34,561 bases of DNA from an uncultured bacterium. GTDB lineage: Bacteria > UBP6 > UBA1177. Position 1 is the stretch's first letter. The number at the start of each line of letters is the position of its first letter. Positions 24,768 through 33,040 of the stretch are shown here, one piece after another. Made by a program: the position numbers and the translations under genes. Location of the stretch: the NCBI GenBank assembly GCA_905233945.1, contig CAJOFY010000024.1, forward strand, positions 1 through 34,561, in the 5' to 3' direction. A model generated the notes under the pieces. It was not told where the DNA came from. It was given only the letters and a program-made list of their open reading frames with translations, and ran no database searches.

Positions 24768-25601
24768 ATGATTTCACTTTTAAAAAGGGGGGCTTTGCTC
24801 CCCTTATTTTTTTTATGTACTTCGCTTTTCGCGGAAAACTCGCCGGAAAGTTATTACAGAATATTTTACCAGACACCGGAAAAATACAGGGAGTGGCTGA
24901 AAACCGACAAAAACAACAGCTTCAAAGAAGTTTTTGCAACTCTCTACAATCTTCCGCTTTCCAAAGCGAGGAAATTCAGCAACGAGCCGAAATTCAAGGA
25001 AATTCAAGGGCTTTCAGGCAAAGCGTCATATATTTATCTTTATATTGAATTTACGGCACACACCGACACAGCCATCCTTTTTCACGGCATAAAAAGCGGG
25101 GAAATTTCGGTAAACGGTATGAAACGCGGCAGAATTTCGCTTTCGTCGGACCTCGGCTATGCTGTTCTCAAGGGAACTTACGAAAAAGGAATTTATTTTG
25201 TGTCGGTCAAAATTGAAGAAAAAAACGAAAAAACAGGAATTACAGTGCTTTCCGACAAAAATCTGAAAAGCACAGTGAAACAGGGGTTTACAAAATCGGC
25301 ATCTTCCGCGCTCACGGTGAAAAATTTCGACAGCAAGGATAAAAGCGGCGTTTTCAGCACATTTTTCGATTCATTCTGCTTTCCCTATTTTGAAGATATT
25401 CCGGGTTCCCGGGAACTTTTCTTTGAAATGGCGGAAAACTCTTCCGAAACAACAGCCGGCAAAACGCTGATTTCGCTTCTGCGTTCATCCAAAAACAACA
25501 AAGAATCTTACAATAAGCTGAAAAAGTCGGGCTTTTCCGAAAAAAACCTGAAAATCTGGCAGGAAAAATTTCTTACGAAAGGGGTTTGCGAACATGAATA
25601 A
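24768..25601 (+). CDS. Secreted beta-rich protein, unknown function
   Basis: A 277-residue protein. The N-terminus MISLLKRGALLPLFFLCTSLFA followed by ENS is a good signal peptide with cleavage after A22. Residues 25-80 are helical (YYRIFYQTPEKYREWL). Residues 85-165 are strand-rich (YIYLYIEFTAHTDTAILFHG, EISVNGMKRGRISL) and resemble a galactose-binding or PA14-like jelly roll. The C-terminal third is helical (KTLISLLRSSKNNKESYNKL). No strong Shine-Dalgarno precedes the ATG. It begins five bases after the giant rod gene, and the terminator of that gene lies in its signal-peptide codons, so expression is probably much lower than that of the rod. It overlaps the next gene by eight bases. Confidence 0.8.
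   Translation: MISLLKRGALLPLFFLCTSLFAENSPESYYRIFYQTPEKYREWLKTDKNNSFKEVFATLYNLPLSKARKFSNEPKFKEIQGLSGKASYIYLYIEFTAHTDTAILFHGIKSGEISVNGMKRGRISLSSDLGYAVLKGTYEKGIYFVSVKIEEKNEKTGITVLSDKNLKSTVKQGFTKSASSALTVKNFDSKDKSGVFSTFFDSFCFPYFEDIPGSRELFFEMAENSSETTAGKTLISLLRSSKNNKESYNKLKKSGFSEKNLKIWQEKFLTKGVCEHE
24785..24814 (+). terminator. Rho-independent terminator lying inside the signal-peptide codons of the next gene
   Basis: AAGGGGGGC (24785-24793) pairs with GCTCCCCTT (24797-24805) around a TTT loop, with one G-U pair, and is followed by ATTTTTTTT. It is 22 bases after the coiled-coil stop, as expected for that gene's terminator. Yet the hairpin and T-tract fall at codons 6-16 of the reading frame that starts at 24768. 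Confidence 0.85.
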
Positions 25602-26229
25602 GAAAATATTGATGATTCTGATTTCCGACATTGTTATGATTGCAGCTTTCGCTTTCATTATCTATCAGGACAACCTGGAACTGGAAAGATTGAAAGGTGT
25701 TTCTGAAACTTATGCAAAAGAAAACGAATCTTTGAAAATAGATTTGGAAATGCTCAGAAAAAAACTAATTGCGGCGGAAAACAGACAGCCGGGCTCGACA
25801 AACGATTTCGCACAGCTGCAGATGCAGAAATTTCAGGCTATGAAAGATGAGATTCAGCGGCTTAAAAAAGAATCTGCTCCGAAAAACCGTAAAAAAGAGG
25901 ATCAGATCTGGAATGATACGCTGGAAAGTGTTAAAACTTTTATAGATATTGAACTCACAAAAAGGCTTGCCAGTTTCGGATTCAAGCCTGAAGAAACTGA
26001 AGTTTGTGTTACAGAGTACAAAAGTGCTGTCGAAAAAAGCAAGGATCTTCTGCTTCAATGGTATCGTGATGAAATAACCGACGTGGAATACACGGATCAG
26101 ATTTTAGATATAAGCCGTGATTTTTATAAAGATTTAGCTGCCTCTGTCGGCGAAAATCTGGCTTCTATAACCCTTTCCGTTGTTATTCCCGATCCCGCTT
26201 TCAGAAAAAGAATGTTTGAAGAAAAGTAA
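25594..26229 (+). CDS. Single-pass membrane protein with periplasmic coiled coil, unknown function
   Basis: A 211-residue protein that starts inside the last codons of the previous gene. One transmembrane helix or uncleaved signal lies at about 5-24 (ILMILISDIVMIAAFAFIIY). A leucine-heptad coiled coil follows at about 28-95 (NLELERLKGVSETYAKENES and further). The C-terminal half is helical (QIWNDTLESVKTFIDIELTK) with one Cys near 133. The membrane anchor plus short coil makes it a candidate anchor or docking partner for the giant rod; that is inference from neighbourhood only. Its TAA abuts the stop of the opposite-strand carbamoyltransferase with no base between. Confidence 0.8.
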   Translation: MNKKILMILISDIVMIAAFAFIIYQDNLELERLKGVSETYAKENESLKIDLEMLRKKLIAAENRQPGSTNDFAQLQMQKFQAMKDEIQRLKKESAPKNRKKEDQIWNDTLESVKTFIDIELTKRLASFGFKPEETEVCVTEYKSAVEKSKDLLLQWYRDEITDVEYTDQILDISRDFYKDLAASVGENLASITLSVVIPDPAFRKRMFEEK

Positions 26230-28092
26230 TCAGTCGAGTTTGAATTCTTCCTTCCAGTTGTCCGATTTATCCCAGTTGGGCTGCTCTTTTTTGTCGAAAA
26301 GATAGTTTCCCATGACAAGATAATCCATTTCGGTGCGCATGAAGCAGCGGTATGCATCGTCAGGCGAGCAGACGATCGGTTCTCCGCGGACATTGAAACT
26401 TGTATTGACGACTATTCCGTAGCCTGTTTTCTGCTTGAAAGTGTTGATGAGCTGCCAGTATTTTGGATTTGTTTCTCGGCTGACACTCTGGATTCGCGCC
26501 GAAAAATCGATGTGGGTGATCGAAGGAACGTCGCTGCGGAGGAAGTAAAGCCTTTCGTAAAGCGGCAGTTCTTCATATTTTTCTGGAAGTTTCGTCCGTC
26601 TCGATTCAAGAACGGGCGCGACGAGAAGCATGTAAGGCGAAGCAGTGTCGATATCGAAAAATGTCGAAATATCTTCTTCGAGAACCGACGGCGCGAATGG
26701 TCTGAAACCTTCGCGGTATTTGATTTTGAGGTTGAGTTTTTTCTGCATTTCAGGGCATCTCGGATCGCCTAAAATTGAGCGGTTTCCCAAAGCGCGCGGA
26801 CCAAATTCCATTCTTCCCTGGAACCAGCCGATAACGGTGTCGTTGTTTAAAAGATCTGCCGTCTTTTCACATAACTCACTGAAATCATCGAATTTTTTAT
26901 ATTTGGCGTCATATCTCCGCGCAACGTTTTCAATATCGCGGTCGCTGAATTCAGGGCCTAAGTAAGCTCCTTTCATCGAATCGCGTTTTTCGATATTCGT
27001 CCTTTCGTGACCGAACGAAATGTAGTGCACAGCCATCGCCGCACCGAGAGAGCCGCCTGCATCGCCAGAAGCCGGCTGGACCCAGAGCCCTTTGAACATT
27101 TTCGTGCGGAGAAGTTTGCCGTTTGCGACGCAGTTGAGGGCGACACCGCCTGCAAGAACGATATTTTCCGATTTCGTGAGCTCTTTTGCCGTTTCAGCAA
27201 GTTTGAGAACCATTTCTTCAGTGATTTCCTGAATCGCGAAAGCCATGTTCATATAATGCTGGTTGAGCTCGCTCTCTGATTTTCTGCGCGGGAATCCGAA
27301 AAGTTTCTCCCACTTTGCGTCGTTTGTCATGCTGAGGCCTGTCGCGTAGTCGAAATATTCCATATTGAGCAGGAAAGAGCCGTCCTCGCGCAGATCAATC
27401 ATGTTCTCAAGAATTTTCCGCTTGATTTCCTTGGTTTCCTCAGCGTGTTTATTGCCGTAAGGAGCAAGTCCCATAAGTTTGTATTCGCCGCTGTTTACTT
27501 TAAAACCGCAGTAATAGGTGAAAGCGGTGTAGAAAAGACCGATCGAGTGTGGGAAGTCGAGTTCTTTTAACACCGTGATTTTATTGCCTTTTCCGTGGCA
27601 GATCGTCAAAGTTCCCCATTCGCCTACTCCGTCAAGCGTGACTATCGCGGCATCTTCGAAAGGAGAAGGATAAAACGCGCTCGCTGCATGCGACAAATGA
27701 TGTTCGGGGAAGTAAAGTTTCGGGATTCTGCCGCCGAGTTTCGCAAGTTCTTCGCGAAGCATATCTTTCATAAAAAGTTTTTCTTTTATCCAGACAGGAA
27801 TCGCCGAATTGAAGCTTTTGAGCCCTTTCGGAGCAAACGCGTGATAAGTTTCAAGCAGTCTTTCAAATTTGATGTAAGGTTTGTCGTAAAACGCGACAGC
27901 CGTAACATCGTCAAGCGTTATTCCCGCCTGATTAAGAACAAATCTGCATGCGTTTATCGGAAAAGAAGGGTCCTGTTTTTTTCGGGTGAAGCGCTCTTCG
28001 TGAGCTGCCGCAAAAATATCACCGTCAATTAAAAGTGCCGCCGCGCTGTCGTGGTAATATGCTGAAATTCCTAAGATTATTTCTTTTTTCAT
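26230..28092 (-). CDS. NodU/CmcH-type O-carbamoyltransferase
   Basis: A 620-residue two-domain carbamoyltransferase. The N-terminal ASKHA-like domain has LGISAYYHDSAAALLIDG, the metal-binding HHLSHAASAFYPSPF and VTLDGVGEWGT. It also has SGEYKLMGLAPYG and LAGGVALNCVANGKL. The C-terminal YrdC-like carbamoyl-adenylate domain has GWFQGRMEFGPRALGNRSIL, FRPFAPSV and NTSFNVRGEPIV. The family transfers carbamoyl from carbamoyl phosphate via carbamoyl-AMP to hydroxyls of sugars, antibiotics or saxitoxin. It is encoded with SxtJ- and DUF5989-type small membrane proteins, a recurring set of unknown acceptor. Carbamate kinase, a carbamoyl phosphate source, is 13 kb away. Confidence 0.93.
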   Translation of the reverse strand: MKKEIILGISAYYHDSAAALLIDGDIFAAAHEERFTRKKQDPSFPINACRFVLNQAGITLDDVTAVAFYDKPYIKFERLLETYHAFAPKGLKSFNSAIPVWIKEKLFMKDMLREELAKLGGRIPKLYFPEHHLSHAASAFYPSPFEDAAIVTLDGVGEWGTLTICHGKGNKITVLKELDFPHSIGLFYTAFTYYCGFKVNSGEYKLMGLAPYGNKHAEETKEIKRKILENMIDLREDGSFLLNMEYFDYATGLSMTNDAKWEKLFGFPRRKSESELNQHYMNMAFAIQEITEEMVLKLAETAKELTKSENIVLAGGVALNCVANGKLLRTKMFKGLWVQPASGDAGGSLGAAMAVHYISFGHERTNIEKRDSMKGAYLGPEFSDRDIENVARRYDAKYKKFDDFSELCEKTADLLNNDTVIGWFQGRMEFGPRALGNRSILGDPRCPEMQKKLNLKIKYREGFRPFAPSVLEEDISTFFDIDTASPYMLLVAPVLESRRTKLPEKYEELPLYERLYFLRSDVPSITHIDFSARIQSVSRETNPKYWQLINTFKQKTGYGIVVNTSFNVRGEPIVCSPDDAYRCFMRTEMDYLVMGNYLFDKKEQPNWDKSDNWKEEFKLD

Positions 28093-28104
28093 GCCAAACC
28101 TGAA

Positions 28105-28254
28105 CTAAAAAATTGTGTAAATAAATGGAGCAATCGCGCTTGAACTCGAAAGAACGACGAGAAGTCCGATGAGCAGAAGAACGATTATTGACGGAAGAAG
28201 CCAGAATTTTTTACGAACTTTCAGGTATTCCCACAAATCTTTCAAAAGTTCCAT
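28105..28254 (-). CDS. DUF5989-type small membrane protein
   Basis: A 49-residue protein starting MELLKDLWEYLKVRKKFWLL, with one transmembrane helix (PSIIVLLLIGLLVVL) and the end SSSSAIAPFIYTIF. This is the characteristic layout of DUF5989 proteins that accompany NodU-type carbamoyltransferases. The frame is open upstream to 28317, but the ATG at 28254 has AGGAG (complement of 28261-28265) six bases ahead. That Shine-Dalgarno overlaps the stop of the SxtJ-like gene. Function is unknown; a membrane adaptor that recruits the carbamoyltransferase is a reasonable guess. Confidence 0.88.
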   Translation of the reverse strand: MELLKDLWEYLKVRKKFWLLPSIIVLLLIGLLVVLSSSSAIAPFIYTIF

Positions 28255-28264
28255 TTCTATCTCC

Positions 28265-28675
28265 TTAGTAAGGTTTATCGAGATCAGCCGTGGTATATTC
28301 GTGGTTTCTTTCCGCAAAAACGGATGTTTTTTCTTTCCTGAACTGGTGAAGACGAAGCGAATCCTTGCCTGAAATCCGCCTCAGGAACCCAATCGGGAAG
28401 ACAACGAGAAAGAAAACGAGCGCAAGCATTATTTTGGACATAACTGTTCCCAAAACGCGGGAAAGCCCGAACCACAAAAAAGCAAAAGGCTTGTAAATTA
28501 TCGGACAAATCATGTCGATCACAAGAATGATCATAGCCGCCCAGAGCCACGCGTCACGTCTGAGCACTGCAAAACAGATCAGAGCAATCAGAACAAGCGC
28601 CATTCCGCTGTCGGAAGCCTGTTTTTTTGTTATCGGAGTTTTGACCGAAGTTTTGTTTTGTTTGAATGTATCCAT
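28265..28675 (-). CDS. SxtJ-family membrane protein
   Basis: A 136-residue protein with three to four hydrophobic segments: MALVLIALICFAVLRRD, WLWAAMIILVIDMICPIIY, and MLALVFFLVVFPIGFLRR. The fourth, PFAFLWFGLSRVLGTVMSKI, is amphipathic. The WxxxSxxLGxxMSKIxL pattern and the basic end (GKDSLRLHQFRKEKTSVFAE) fit the SxtJ family, first named in saxitoxin clusters and widespread next to carbamoyltransferases. Shine-Dalgarno AAAGGTG lies just upstream of the ATG. It is first in a three-gene minus-strand unit with the DUF5989 protein and the carbamoyltransferase. Biochemical role is unknown. Confidence 0.86.
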   Translation of the reverse strand: MDTFKQNKTSVKTPITKKQASDSGMALVLIALICFAVLRRDAWLWAAMIILVIDMICPIIYKPFAFLWFGLSRVLGTVMSKIMLALVFFLVVFPIGFLRRISGKDSLRLHQFRKEKTSVFAERNHEYTTADLDKPY

Positions 28676-28700
28676 TTCACACCTTTAAAAAAACCGCGCA

Positions 28701-28728
28701 ATTTTAATCACAATGCTTTTTTCGTCCA
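28701..28728 (-). promoter_or_regulatory. Putative promoter of the SxtJ/DUF5989/carbamoyltransferase unit
   Basis: On the minus strand TGGACG (complement of 28723-28728) and TAAAAT (complement of 28701-28706) are 16 bases apart, 25 bases ahead of the SxtJ-like start. Confidence 0.45.
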
Positions 28729-28758
28729 TTTTTTTAAGAAAAAAGAGCAGTTCTTTTC

Positions 28759-28787
28759 TTGCTTTACCTCACTGTCCCTGCTAAAAA
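28759..28787 (+). promoter_or_regulatory. Putative promoter of the MATE transporter gene
   Basis: TTGCTT (28759-28764) and TAAAAA (28782-28787) are 17 bases apart, about 30 bases ahead of the ATG. It is divergent from the promoter of the SxtJ unit in the same 142-base gap. Confidence 0.4.
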
Positions 28788-28817
28788 AAGCTGTTTTTAA
28801 CGCTTCGACGGAAAAAT

Positions 28818-30167
28818 ATGGAACCTGGTTTTTACAGACGCGTTTTCGGAATCGCAATTCCGATAGCAATCCACAATTTAATGATTTCCGCGATAAATAT
28901 GGCGGATGTTTTCATGGTCGGTCAGCTTGGTGAAGAGGCGATTGCGGCGCTCGGAATAAGCAACCAGCTGATGTTTCTCCTCATCCTTTTCCTTTTCGGG
29001 ATGGGAAGCGGCGGCCAGATTTTTGTTTCGCAGTTTTACGGCAAGGGCGACCTTCTCAATCTGCGGCGCGTCATGGGAGTTATCTTAACTCTTGGGATTT
29101 TTGTTTCGTTTGCTGCATTTGTTGGGGCTCGCTTTTTCCCCGAATTTATTGTCGGGCTCTTTTCTCAGGACGAAAAAGTCGTCACGCTCGCCTGCGAATA
29201 CCTGAAAATCGTCTCGTGGAGCTACATTTTTACGGCGGTTTCCTTCATTTATCAGGTCGTTCTGCGGAGTACCGACAGTCCGCGTCTTCCTGTTTATTCA
29301 TGCGCCATGGCGCTTGTTATCAATATATTTTTTAACTGGGTTCTCATTTTCGGCCACCTCGGTTTCCAGGCAATGGGGATTCAGGGCGCGGCACTTGCGA
29401 CACTTATCGCGAGAGTAGCCGAAACCGCCTTCACGCTTGCATACGCCTACATCAGAAACCTTGCCGCTGCGGCTAAATTTGCAGAACTTGTGAGCGCGAA
29501 AAAAGAGCTCCTGAAGCAGCTTTTTGTCACAGCCTCTCCTGTTTTCTTCAATGAAATCACGTGGGCTTTGGGCATTCTGGCGCTCAACTGGATTTATGCT
29601 AAACTGGGAACTGAATCGATTGCCGCGATCAATATTTCCGACAGTGTTACTAAACTTTTCTTTGCTGCTTTCATCGGAATAGGCAATTCGGGCGCGGTTG
29701 TTCTGGGACATGATATCGGAGCTTGTGTCGAAACCGAAAAAGTATGGAAGACTTCAGTGAGACTCGTCAAACTTGCGATTTCAACGGGTGTTTTTCTTTC
29801 GCTTCTCCTCTTTCTTTTCACCGATCCGATACTTTCAATTTACAATATTTCGGAGAGCGTACGAGACCTTGCCTACAAAAGCACCCTCGTCTGGATACTT
29901 TTTCTGCCGGTAGTTGCATTCAACAATCTCAATATTGTGGGAATCCTCCGCAGCGGCGGCGATACAAAGGCGGCGTTTCTCATCGATGTCGGCGCCCTCT
30001 GGCTTGTATCGGTTCCCGTTTCTTTTGTAGGAGCAGTTCTGTTCCAGCTTCCGCTCTACTGGGTTCTCCTGCTTGGAAAAATCGAGGAAGCCATAAAATT
30101 CGGCTGGGGCTTCAAACGCTACATTTCGAAAAAATGGATCAAAAATCTGGTCAAAGAACTGAACTGA
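28818..30167 (+). CDS. MATE family efflux transporter
   Basis: A 449-residue inner-membrane transporter with about twelve hydrophobic helices arranged in two similar halves. The first half has PIAIHNLMISAINMADVFMV and a GMGSGGQIFVSQFYG segment. The second has FFNEITWALGILALNWIYAK and GNSGAVVLGHDIGA, which match NorM-type MATE proteins. They export drugs or metabolites in exchange for Na+ or H+. The Shine-Dalgarno is weak (CGGAAA). It is transcribed away from the carbamoyltransferase unit, so export of a carbamoylated small molecule is conceivable but not shown. Confidence 0.92.
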   Translation: MEPGFYRRVFGIAIPIAIHNLMISAINMADVFMVGQLGEEAIAALGISNQLMFLLILFLFGMGSGGQIFVSQFYGKGDLLNLRRVMGVILTLGIFVSFAAFVGARFFPEFIVGLFSQDEKVVTLACEYLKIVSWSYIFTAVSFIYQVVLRSTDSPRLPVYSCAMALVINIFFNWVLIFGHLGFQAMGIQGAALATLIARVAETAFTLAYAYIRNLAAAAKFAELVSAKKELLKQLFVTASPVFFNEITWALGILALNWIYAKLGTESIAAINISDSVTKLFFAAFIGIGNSGAVVLGHDIGACVETEKVWKTSVRLVKLAISTGVFLSLLLFLFTDPILSIYNISESVRDLAYKSTLVWILFLPVVAFNNLNIVGILRSGGDTKAAFLIDVGALWLVSVPVSFVGAVLFQLPLYWVLLLGKIEEAIKFGWGFKRYISKKWIKNLVKELN

Positions 30168-30178
30168 TCTCCGATTTT

Positions 30179-30206
30179 TTGCTGTTTTTTCAGTTTTCCG
30201 TATAAT
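30179..30206 (+). promoter_or_regulatory. Promoter of the pyrimidine-nucleoside phosphorylase gene
   Basis: TTGCTG (30179-30184) and a perfect TATAAT (30201-30206) are 16 bases apart. A strong Shine-Dalgarno AAGGAGGG (30227-30234) follows, three bases before the ATG at 30238. Confidence 0.65.
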
Positions 30207-30237
30207 TTTCAGACTTTAACTTTGAAAAGGAGGGATC

Positions 30238-31542
30238 ATGCGCCTGTTTTACGACATCATCGCTGACAAAAGGGATAAAAAAGCCCTTTCGAAAGAGGAC
30301 ATTTCCGATTTTCTGCAGAGCTATCTTGACGGAACTTTGAAGGATTACCAGATGTCGGCCATGCTGATGGCGGTATTTTTCAACTCACTCAACAGCGAAG
30401 AGCTTGAAACATGGACCGAAAAGATGCTTTACAGCGGTGAAGTGCTTGATTTTTCAGACATTGACGGCGTTGTAGTCGACAAACACTCTACCGGCGGCGT
30501 AGGCGACAAAATTTCTATCCCTCTGGCTCCGCTACTTGCCGAACTCGGATTTTATGTGCCGATGATTTCAGGCCGCGGGCTCGGTCACACAGGCGGAACG
30601 CTCGACAAACTCGAATCGATCCCCGGTTTTTCGGTCAATATCGACAAGGATTCTTTCAAAAAAATCGTAAGGACCAACAAAATGGCTCTCATCGGGCAGA
30701 CTCCAGAGATCGCGCCGCTTGACAAAAGGCTTTACGCACTCCGCGACGTGACGGGAACTGTCGAATCTGTGCCGCTTATCGCTTCTTCGATCATGAGTAA
30801 AAAGCTGGCTGAAGGGATCAACGGGCTCATTCTCGATATCAAGATCGGCGAAGGCGCTTTCATGAAAGATCTTGCTTCGGGAACGCGTCTGGCCAAGACG
30901 ATGCGGGCAATCGGAAAACGCTTCGGAAGAAGTGTCGATGTTCTTTTCACAAATATGGATGAGCCTTTGGGTTACGCTACCGGAAATGCGCTTGAAATAA
31001 AGGAATCCCTAGATGTAATGCAGGGAAAATACGTGCCGCAGGTAACAGAACTCACTTTGCGCATGGCGGCAGTCCTTATGAAAACTTTCAAAATGACAGC
31101 TTCCATCGAAGAAGGCGAAGAAAAAGCGAAAAAAATGCTTGAAACCGGAAAAGTTCTCGAAAGATTCGCAAAAACTGTCAAACTTCAGGGGGGGGACACG
31201 AAAGTCACCGAAAATTATTCGATTCTTCCTGAAAGCCGCTTCAGAAAAGAGGTTCGTGCAAATGAAAGCGGTGTCATCACAAAAATCGATGCACTTGATT
31301 TCGGTAAGGCACTGATACGTCTCGGCGGCGGCAGGCTTCGTCAGGAAGACAGCGTGAACAAGGCGGTCGGTTTCGTTTTTGCGAAAAAAGCAGGAGATCA
31401 CGTCAAAAAAGGAGACCTCATCTACACGATACACTACGATGAGGAAGAAAGGCTGAAAAGTGCAAACGAGCACCTTGAAAACGCGGTCAGAATTTCGGGA
31501 AAAGCGCATGAAGCCTCCCCGCTCATACTCGGAAGTCTATAA
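30238..31542 (+). CDS. pdp: Pyrimidine-nucleoside (thymidine/uridine) phosphorylase
   Basis: A 434-residue enzyme of the nucleoside phosphorylase II family. The signature VVDKHSTGGVGDKISIPLAP is near residue 80, with SGRGLGHTGGTLDKLESIPG and IGQTPEIAPLDKRLYALRDV following. The C-terminal domain has VGFVFAKKAGDHVKKGD. The length and the Lys-containing GDK site fit Pdp/DeoA. It splits thymidine, deoxyuridine or uridine with phosphate into base and pentose-1-phosphate in the cytoplasm, for salvage or carbon use. DeoA and Pdp cannot be separated safely by eye. The radical SAM gene starts two bases after its stop. Confidence 0.93.
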   Translation: MRLFYDIIADKRDKKALSKEDISDFLQSYLDGTLKDYQMSAMLMAVFFNSLNSEELETWTEKMLYSGEVLDFSDIDGVVVDKHSTGGVGDKISIPLAPLLAELGFYVPMISGRGLGHTGGTLDKLESIPGFSVNIDKDSFKKIVRTNKMALIGQTPEIAPLDKRLYALRDVTGTVESVPLIASSIMSKKLAEGINGLILDIKIGEGAFMKDLASGTRLAKTMRAIGKRFGRSVDVLFTNMDEPLGYATGNALEIKESLDVMQGKYVPQVTELTLRMAAVLMKTFKMTASIEEGEEKAKKMLETGKVLERFAKTVKLQGGDTKVTENYSILPESRFRKEVRANESGVITKIDALDFGKALIRLGGGRLRQEDSVNKAVGFVFAKKAGDHVKKGDLIYTIHYDEEERLKSANEHLENAVRISGKAHEASPLILGSL

Positions 31543-31544
31543 AA

Positions 31545-32449
31545 ATGCTTGACGACAAGATTTTTACATTCAACAGCTACATGAAGCGGAAATTCGGCGG
31601 CAGAGTCGCCCGTATCTCGATGAGCACAGGCTTTGACTGCCCTTGGAATAAGTGCATTTTCTGCCGGAAAGAATCGTTTTCGCCCAATGTTTCGGTCGAT
31701 ATGACCAAAGAAAACAGGCTTGAAACGCTTGAAAGAAGCATGAACTTCCTCAAAAACCGCTATGGCAACAAATTTTTCGCGGCATATTTCCAGAGCGGAA
31801 CTTCCACTTTCGGAAAATGTATCGCGAAGCCGCATCGATAAAGGGTGTCGTGGCAATGATCTTTTCGACGCGCCCCGATTATTTGGGAAAAGAAGAAATT
31901 CAGCTGATTCTTGAGTGCGTCCCTGAAAATATCGATGAAATCTGGATCGAACTCGGTCTTCAGTCAACGAATGACTGCTCTTTGAAATGGATCAACCGCG
32001 GTCACGACGCGGCGTGCTACTTCAAGGCGATAGAAAATGTCGAAAAATACGCTGACAACAAAATCAAAGTCGCTCCGCACATAATTTTAGGACTTCCCGG
32101 CGAAACCGAAGAAGACATGATGAATACCGTCCTTCAGAGCACGCAAAGCCCCGTTGTAAAAGGACTCAAGCTCCATCACCTGCAGATCCACAACCGCACT
32201 CCGCTTGAAAAAATCTATGCCGAAAATCCGTTCCCGCTCCTTTCAGTCGAAAAATATATCGAGATCACGGCTAAAATCATCGCGAAACTGCCGCCTGACA
32301 AAGTTTTGTTCAGGCTTTTCACGACAGCACCGGCGGAGTATCTCATCGCTCCGAAATGGAATCTCGGAACGCAGGAAGCCCTTCGCAAATTCGAGGAATA
32401 TTTGGACGCAAACCACATCACGCAGGGCTGCGAAAGGTGCATGGAATAA
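31545..32449 (+). pseudogene. YhcC-like radical SAM protein, broken by a frameshift
   Basis: Two overlapping frames together give one YhcC (TIGR01212-type) protein. The first (31545-31841) has FGGRVARISMSTGFDCPWNK with CxxxxCxxC and ends AAYFQSGTSTFGK. The second (from about 31817 to 32449) continues MYREAASIKGVVAMIFSTRP with IWIELGLQSTND, INRGHD, HIILGLPGETEEDM and GLKLHHLQIHN, all in family order. Against E. coli YhcC as I recall it, about seven residues are missing at the joint (after TSTF), and the Cys motif is also shorter than its usual C-x11-C-x2-C. A deletion of 3n+1 bases would explain the frame change. It may be a true pseudogene, a sequencing error, or less likely a programmed -1 shift at GGAAAATG. 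Confidence 0.75.
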
Positions 32450-32539
32450 GGGTTTCAGAGGTATTAGGAGAATAAATATTGTTTAAGTTAATATTTTTTC
32501 GATTCTCGTCATTGTGTGCGGCAGCAATGAAGATTTTGT

Positions 32540-32740
32540 TTAGTTGCTTATTACGAAATCAGTGTAATTATCAGGAGTTATAACACAAAACGGAATATTG
32601 GGATAGTTGTTTGAAAAAGTCAGAGGGCACCTCGTTTTGGCTTTTTTCGTATTGTATTTGAATTCCCATGATGAAATAATTTACGACTATAATCAACAAA
32701 AATTATAATATTTGTTGATTTCGACTCAAATGTTTATCAA
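32540..32740 (-). pseudogene. Decayed 3' end of an unrecognised protein gene
   Basis: Reading the minus strand, an open frame ends at the TAA at 32542-32540. Its last residues are NYPNIPFCVITPDNYTDFVI followed by SN, preceded by SSWEFKYNTKKAKTRCPLTF. The frame is blocked near 32683. Adding one A in the run at about 32680 joins it to a second frame reading STNIIIFVDYSRK. The joined text (VDYSRK-IISSWEFKYN) is protein-like, with a sensible residue mix unlike random AT-rich DNA. Other stops lie upstream. I could not name the family; a nuclease or modification-system remnant is only a guess from style and context. Confidence 0.35.
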
Positions 32741-32975
32741 ATAACAAAAGTTTTACAAATAGATAATATATGTTTTGGAATTAATGTCGATAAATATTTG
32801 ACATGCAATACAAAAATGTTTTATCCGCGTGGTGTGTTTGTGCAAAACAAAAAAAACAATTTCTTGCCATTTCAGGTGAAATCTCTACAATAATTGAGTT
32901 TTTTGGTATTTTTTAAGAACGCTGGATTCCTTAACAACAGAAAAACTGACAAAATAATCACAAATCCCCAAAAAA

Positions 32976-33040
32976 ACTTGCAAAAGTCCTATGAAAAATG
33001 TTATAACTTTTACGAAAGTGGTATGACTTTTGTAAAAACG
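32976..33040 (+). promoter_or_regulatory. Promoter with three ACTT/AAGT inverted-repeat elements upstream of the ATPase
   Basis: TTGCAA (32978-32983) and TATAAC (33002-33007) form a promoter with an 18-base spacer. Three related elements overlay it: ACTTGCAAAAGT (32976-32987), ACTTTTACGAAAGT (33006-33019, perfect 5-base arms) and a looser ACTTTTGTAAAAAC (33026-33039). Their starts are 30 and 20 bases apart, near whole helical turns. The layout, covering the -35, the -10/+1 region and the leader, suggests a repressor operator array. GAGG at 33040-33043 is the likely Shine-Dalgarno. Confidence 0.5.
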
